The translations under genes and the position numbers were made by a program. The notes under the pieces are model-generated. The model had not been told where the DNA came from. It did no database searches and was given only the letters and a program-made list of their open reading frames with translations. A stretch of 7,212 nt of DNA from Extensimonas sp963708545 (lineage in GTDB: Bacteria; Pseudomonadota; Gammaproteobacteria; Burkholderiales; Burkholderiaceae_C), in the NCBI GenBank assembly GCA_963708545.1, contig CAVPUD010000079.1, forward strand, positions 1 to 7,212, given 5' to 3'. Numbering within the stretch: position 1 is the first letter of the stretch; each line of letters begins with the position of its first letter. Below, one piece after another: positions 5,093 through 7,212 of this stretch.

Positions 5093-7212
5093 ATGCGCTC
5101 CTCGTTTGCTCCCCTGTTGCAAAGGCCTCGGCATTTTGCTTTTATTTCAATAGCTGCCAGCGCTTTATTGATGAGCGCTAGCGGCCAAATTCATGCCCAA
5201 AATGCAGACGCCGCCAAAGCCAGCGCCGGCAGCGCCCAGCGCAATGCGGACGGCGCCAGCGTGCGCCCCGGCGAGCCCGTGACGCTCAACTTCGTGAACG
5301 CCGAGATCGAAGCCGTGGCGCGCACCATGGCCACGATCACAGGGCGCAACGTGGTCGTCGATCCGCGCGTCAAGGGCCAGCTCAACCTCGTCACCGAGCA
5401 CCCCGTGCCGCCGGCAGCCGCGTTTCAGCAGTTTCTCGCGGCGCTGCGCCTGCAGGGCTTCACGGTGGTGGATTCGGCCGGGCTCTACAAGGTCGTGCCC
5501 GAGGCCGAGGCCAAGCTGCAGGGCGGCAGCGTGGCCATTTCGGGCGGTGGGGGCGGCGGACGCGGCGGCGCGACGGCAGGCGTGCCCGGCGGCGGGCAGA
5601 TCGTCACGCAGATCTTCAAGCTCAATTACGAAAACGCGAACAACCTGGTGCCCGTGCTGCGCCCCTTGATCAGCCCGAACAACACCATCAACGTGAGCCC
5701 CGGCACGAACGCGCTGGTCATTACCGACTACGCCGACAACCTGCAGCGCCTCGCACGCATCATCGCCGCCATGGACGTGGCGAACGCGAGCGACGTCGAG
5801 GTGATTCCGCTGCGAAACGCCGTCGCCACCGACCTCGCGCCGCTGGTGTCGCGCCTGATCGAAGGCGGCAGCGCCGGCACTGCAGCGGCGGCGCAAGGGC
5901 AGGCGCCGGGCCAGAGCGACGGCGCGTTCAGAACCACCTTGCTCGCCGAGCCGCGCAGCAACGCGCTGATCCTGCGCGCGGCCAACCCGGCGCGCGTGGC
6001 CCTGGTGCGCGCGCTGGTGCAAAAGCTCGACCAGCCACCGCTGCCCGGCAGCAGCGCCGCAAGCGGCAACATCCATGTGGTCTATCTGAAGAACGCCGAC
6101 GCCGTGAAGCTCGCCGCCACGCTGCGCGCCGCCGTCGCCGCGATGGACACGGGCGCCAGTGCTGCCGGTGGTGGCGCAGCGGCGGCCGCCACGGGCAGCA
6201 GCCCCATGCTGCGCACGGCAGCCGCCACGGGCCTGGGCAGCGGCGCCACGGGTGCCATGGGCGCGATGGGCGCAGGACTGGGCAGTGGCGCCACCTTGGG
6301 CGCCGGCGCCAGTGCCAACCAGCCCTCCACGGGCGGCATGATCCAGGCCGACCCGACGACCAACTCGCTCATCATCACCGCGCCCGAGCCGCTGTACCGC
6401 CAGCTGCGCAACGTGATCGACCAGCTCGACGGGCGGCGCGCGCAGGTGCTGGTCGAGAGCCTGATCGTGGAGGTATCGGCGAGCAAGCTGGCCGAGTTCG
6501 GCGTGCAGTGGCAGGCCATCCTCGGCAACAAGGGCGACGGCACCGTAGGCGCCATAGGCACCAACTCGAACAACAGCGGCGCCAACATCCTGAACGTCAC
6601 GAGCGCGATCGCGACCAATTCGGTCGCGGGCGTCACCTCGCTCGCCAAGGGTATGAACCTGGCCATCGCGCCGCGCGTGGCCGGGCAGTACTACCTGGGC
6701 ATGCTCGCCAACTTCCTCGAAAACAGCGGCGACGCCAACGTGCTCTCCACCCCCAACCTGATGACGCTGGACAACGAAGAGGCCGCCATCGTCGTGGGCA
6801 GCAACGTGCCCTTCGTGACCGGCTCCTACGCCAACAGCACGGGCAGCAACACCGTGAACCCCTTCACCACGGTGGAGCGCAGGGACGTGGGCCTGATGCT
6901 GCGCGTGCGCCCCACGATCAACGAAAACGGCACCGTGAAGATGTCGATCTACCAGGAGGTCTCGAAGATCGACAGCGCCACGCTCAAGGACCCCAACGGC
7001 CCCACCACGAGCAAGCGCTCGATCGAGTCCAACGTGCTGGTCGAAGACGGCGGCATCATCGTCATCGGCGGCCTGCTCGAAGACAGCTACGCGCAGGCCG
7101 ACGACAAGGTGCCGCTCTTGGGCGACATTCCGGGCCTGGGCAACCTGTTTCGCAACACCAACCGCACGCGCACCAAGACCAATCTGATGGTGTTCCTGCG
7201 CCCCATCGTGGT
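5093..7212 (+). CDS. gspD: Type II secretion system secretin GspD, 3' end beyond the window
   Basis: GspD forms the outer-membrane channel of the T2SS. Frame 2 is open from the ATG at 5093 to the right edge, giving 706 codons and no stop. A signal peptide covers residues 1-35 (hydrophobic FAFISIAASALLMSAS, cleavage after IHA). The periplasmic domains follow in order: N0 (about 60-140, VTLNFVNAEIEAVARTMA), a Gly-rich linker, N1 (170-229, IVTQIFKLNYENANNLVPVL), N2 (about 234-316), and N3 (from 327, IHVVYLKNADAVKLAATL), interrupted by a 65-residue Gly/Ala loop and resuming at ADPTTNSLIITAPEPLYRQL. The secretin barrel domain shows VLSTPNLMTLDNEEAAIVVG, the gate-region NVPFVTGSY and the secretin signature VPLLGDIPGLGNLFR near the edge. 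Only the last few dozen residues should be missing. It starts 4 nt after gspN without a visible Shine-Dalgarno sequence, so it probably relies on coupled translation. The signal-peptide coding region is unlike the rest in composition. gspE and gspF would be expected next. Confidence 0.95.
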   Translation, partial: MRSSFAPLLQRPRHFAFISIAASALLMSASGQIHAQNADAAKASAGSAQRNADGASVRPGEPVTLNFVNAEIEAVARTMATITGRNVVVDPRVKGQLNLVTEHPVPPAAAFQQFLAALRLQGFTVVDSAGLYKVVPEAEAKLQGGSVAISGGGGGGRGGATAGVPGGGQIVTQIFKLNYENANNLVPVLRPLISPNNTINVSPGTNALVITDYADNLQRLARIIAAMDVANASDVEVIPLRNAVATDLAPLVSRLIEGGSAGTAAAAQGQAPGQSDGAFRTTLLAEPRSNALILRAANPARVALVRALVQKLDQPPLPGSSAASGNIHVVYLKNADAVKLAATLRAAVAAMDTGASAAGGGAAAAATGSSPMLRTAAATGLGSGATGAMGAMGAGLGSGATLGAGASANQPSTGGMIQADPTTNSLIITAPEPLYRQLRNVIDQLDGRRAQVLVESLIVEVSASKLAEFGVQWQAILGNKGDGTVGAIGTNSNNSGANILNVTSAIATNSVAGVTSLAKGMNLAIAPRVAGQYYLGMLANFLENSGDANVLSTPNLMTLDNEEAAIVVGSNVPFVTGSYANSTGSNTVNPFTTVERRDVGLMLRVRPTINENGTVKMSIYQEVSKIDSATLKDPNGPTTSKRSIESNVLVEDGGIIVIGGLLEDSYAQADDKVPLLGDIPGLGNLFRNTNRTRTKTNLMVFLRPIV
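5131..5205. repeat. Imperfect palindromic element within the gspD signal-peptide region
   Basis: GCTGCCAGCGCT (5153-5164) and AGCGCTAGCGGC (5174-5185) are inverted repeats with 10 of 12 positions paired and a 9-nt loop, flanked by A/T-rich stretches (TTTTGCTTTTATTTCAATA on the left, CAAATTCAT on the right). From 5126 to about 5208 the G+C is near 47% by hand count, against a far higher background. The pattern ATAGCTGC-AGCGCTT-loop-AGCGCTAG-GCCAAAT resembles, from memory, a short dispersed repeat common between genes in Acidovorax, Delftia, Comamonas and relatives. Here it is translated in frame and encodes the hydrophobic core of the signal peptide. The outer limits are approximate. Confidence 0.6.
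6143..6337 (+). repeat. Gly/Ala-rich low-complexity loop in GspD N3 domain
   Basis: Codons 351-415 of gspD encode a loop made almost wholly of Gly, Ala, Ser, Thr and Met. It contains two copies of GLGSGAT (starting at bases 6230 and 6278) and the short repeat GAMGAMGAG between them. It interrupts the N3 domain between its first helix and the strand ADPTTNSLIIT. Secretin N3 domains often carry a Gly/Ser-rich loop facing the channel lumen at the constriction; this one is long and probably flexible. Confidence 0.75.

Noticed and set aside
5165..6076. Minus-strand open frame of about 300 codons opposite gspD
   Set aside because: The + strand encodes clear secretin domains over the same span; the antisense product has no recognisable motif or start context.
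1..7212. CRISPR array, tRNA or rRNA gene, insertion sequence or prophage genes
   Set aside because: I saw no regularly spaced direct repeats, cloverleaf-like segment, transposase or integrase motif; nearly all of the window is accounted for by the listed genes.

Overview
The window is a type II secretion system (T2SS, general secretory pathway) gene cluster joined abruptly, near base 620, to a short piece of an unrelated ribosomal-protein locus. All genes read on the + strand.

Bases 1 to about 620 carry the 3' end of a multi-pass membrane protein that looks like the DUF2232 protein found between rpsR and rplI in many Gammaproteobacteria. It has an apparent one-base frameshift. It is followed by the first 103 codons of rplI (ribosomal protein L9). 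The gene order and the L9 sequence type suggest a gammaproteobacterium. This piece is clearly lower in G+C (two lines counted by hand gave 52% and 65%) than the rest.

From about base 620 onward the DNA is very G+C-rich, with the codon use and gene order of Burkholderiales, most likely Comamonadaceae (Acidovorax, Delftia or Alicycliphilus type). The order is gspJ (5' end missing), gspK, gspL, gspM, gspN, gspD (runs off the right edge). GspJ and GspK are minor pseudopilins that form the tip of the pseudopilus. GspL and GspM form the inner-membrane assembly platform that couples the ATPase GspE to the pseudopilus. GspN is an accessory inner-membrane-anchored protein. GspD is the outer-membrane secretin through which folded exoproteins leave. 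The genes are packed with gaps of 4 to 13 nt or a 4-nt overlap, except for an 87-nt gspK-gspL gap that holds a perfect 14-bp inverted repeat and a -10-like box. This suggests a possible second transcription unit gspLMND.

The T2SS genes themselves are ordinary. Three things deserve a second look. First is the rplI/gspJ junction, most simply a chimeric assembly join, which breaks both genes. Second is an A+T-richer imperfect palindrome inside the gspD signal-peptide coding region, resembling a dispersed Comamonadaceae repeat and here translated in frame. Third is the gspK-gspL palindrome. I found no new defence, mobile or RNA-based system.
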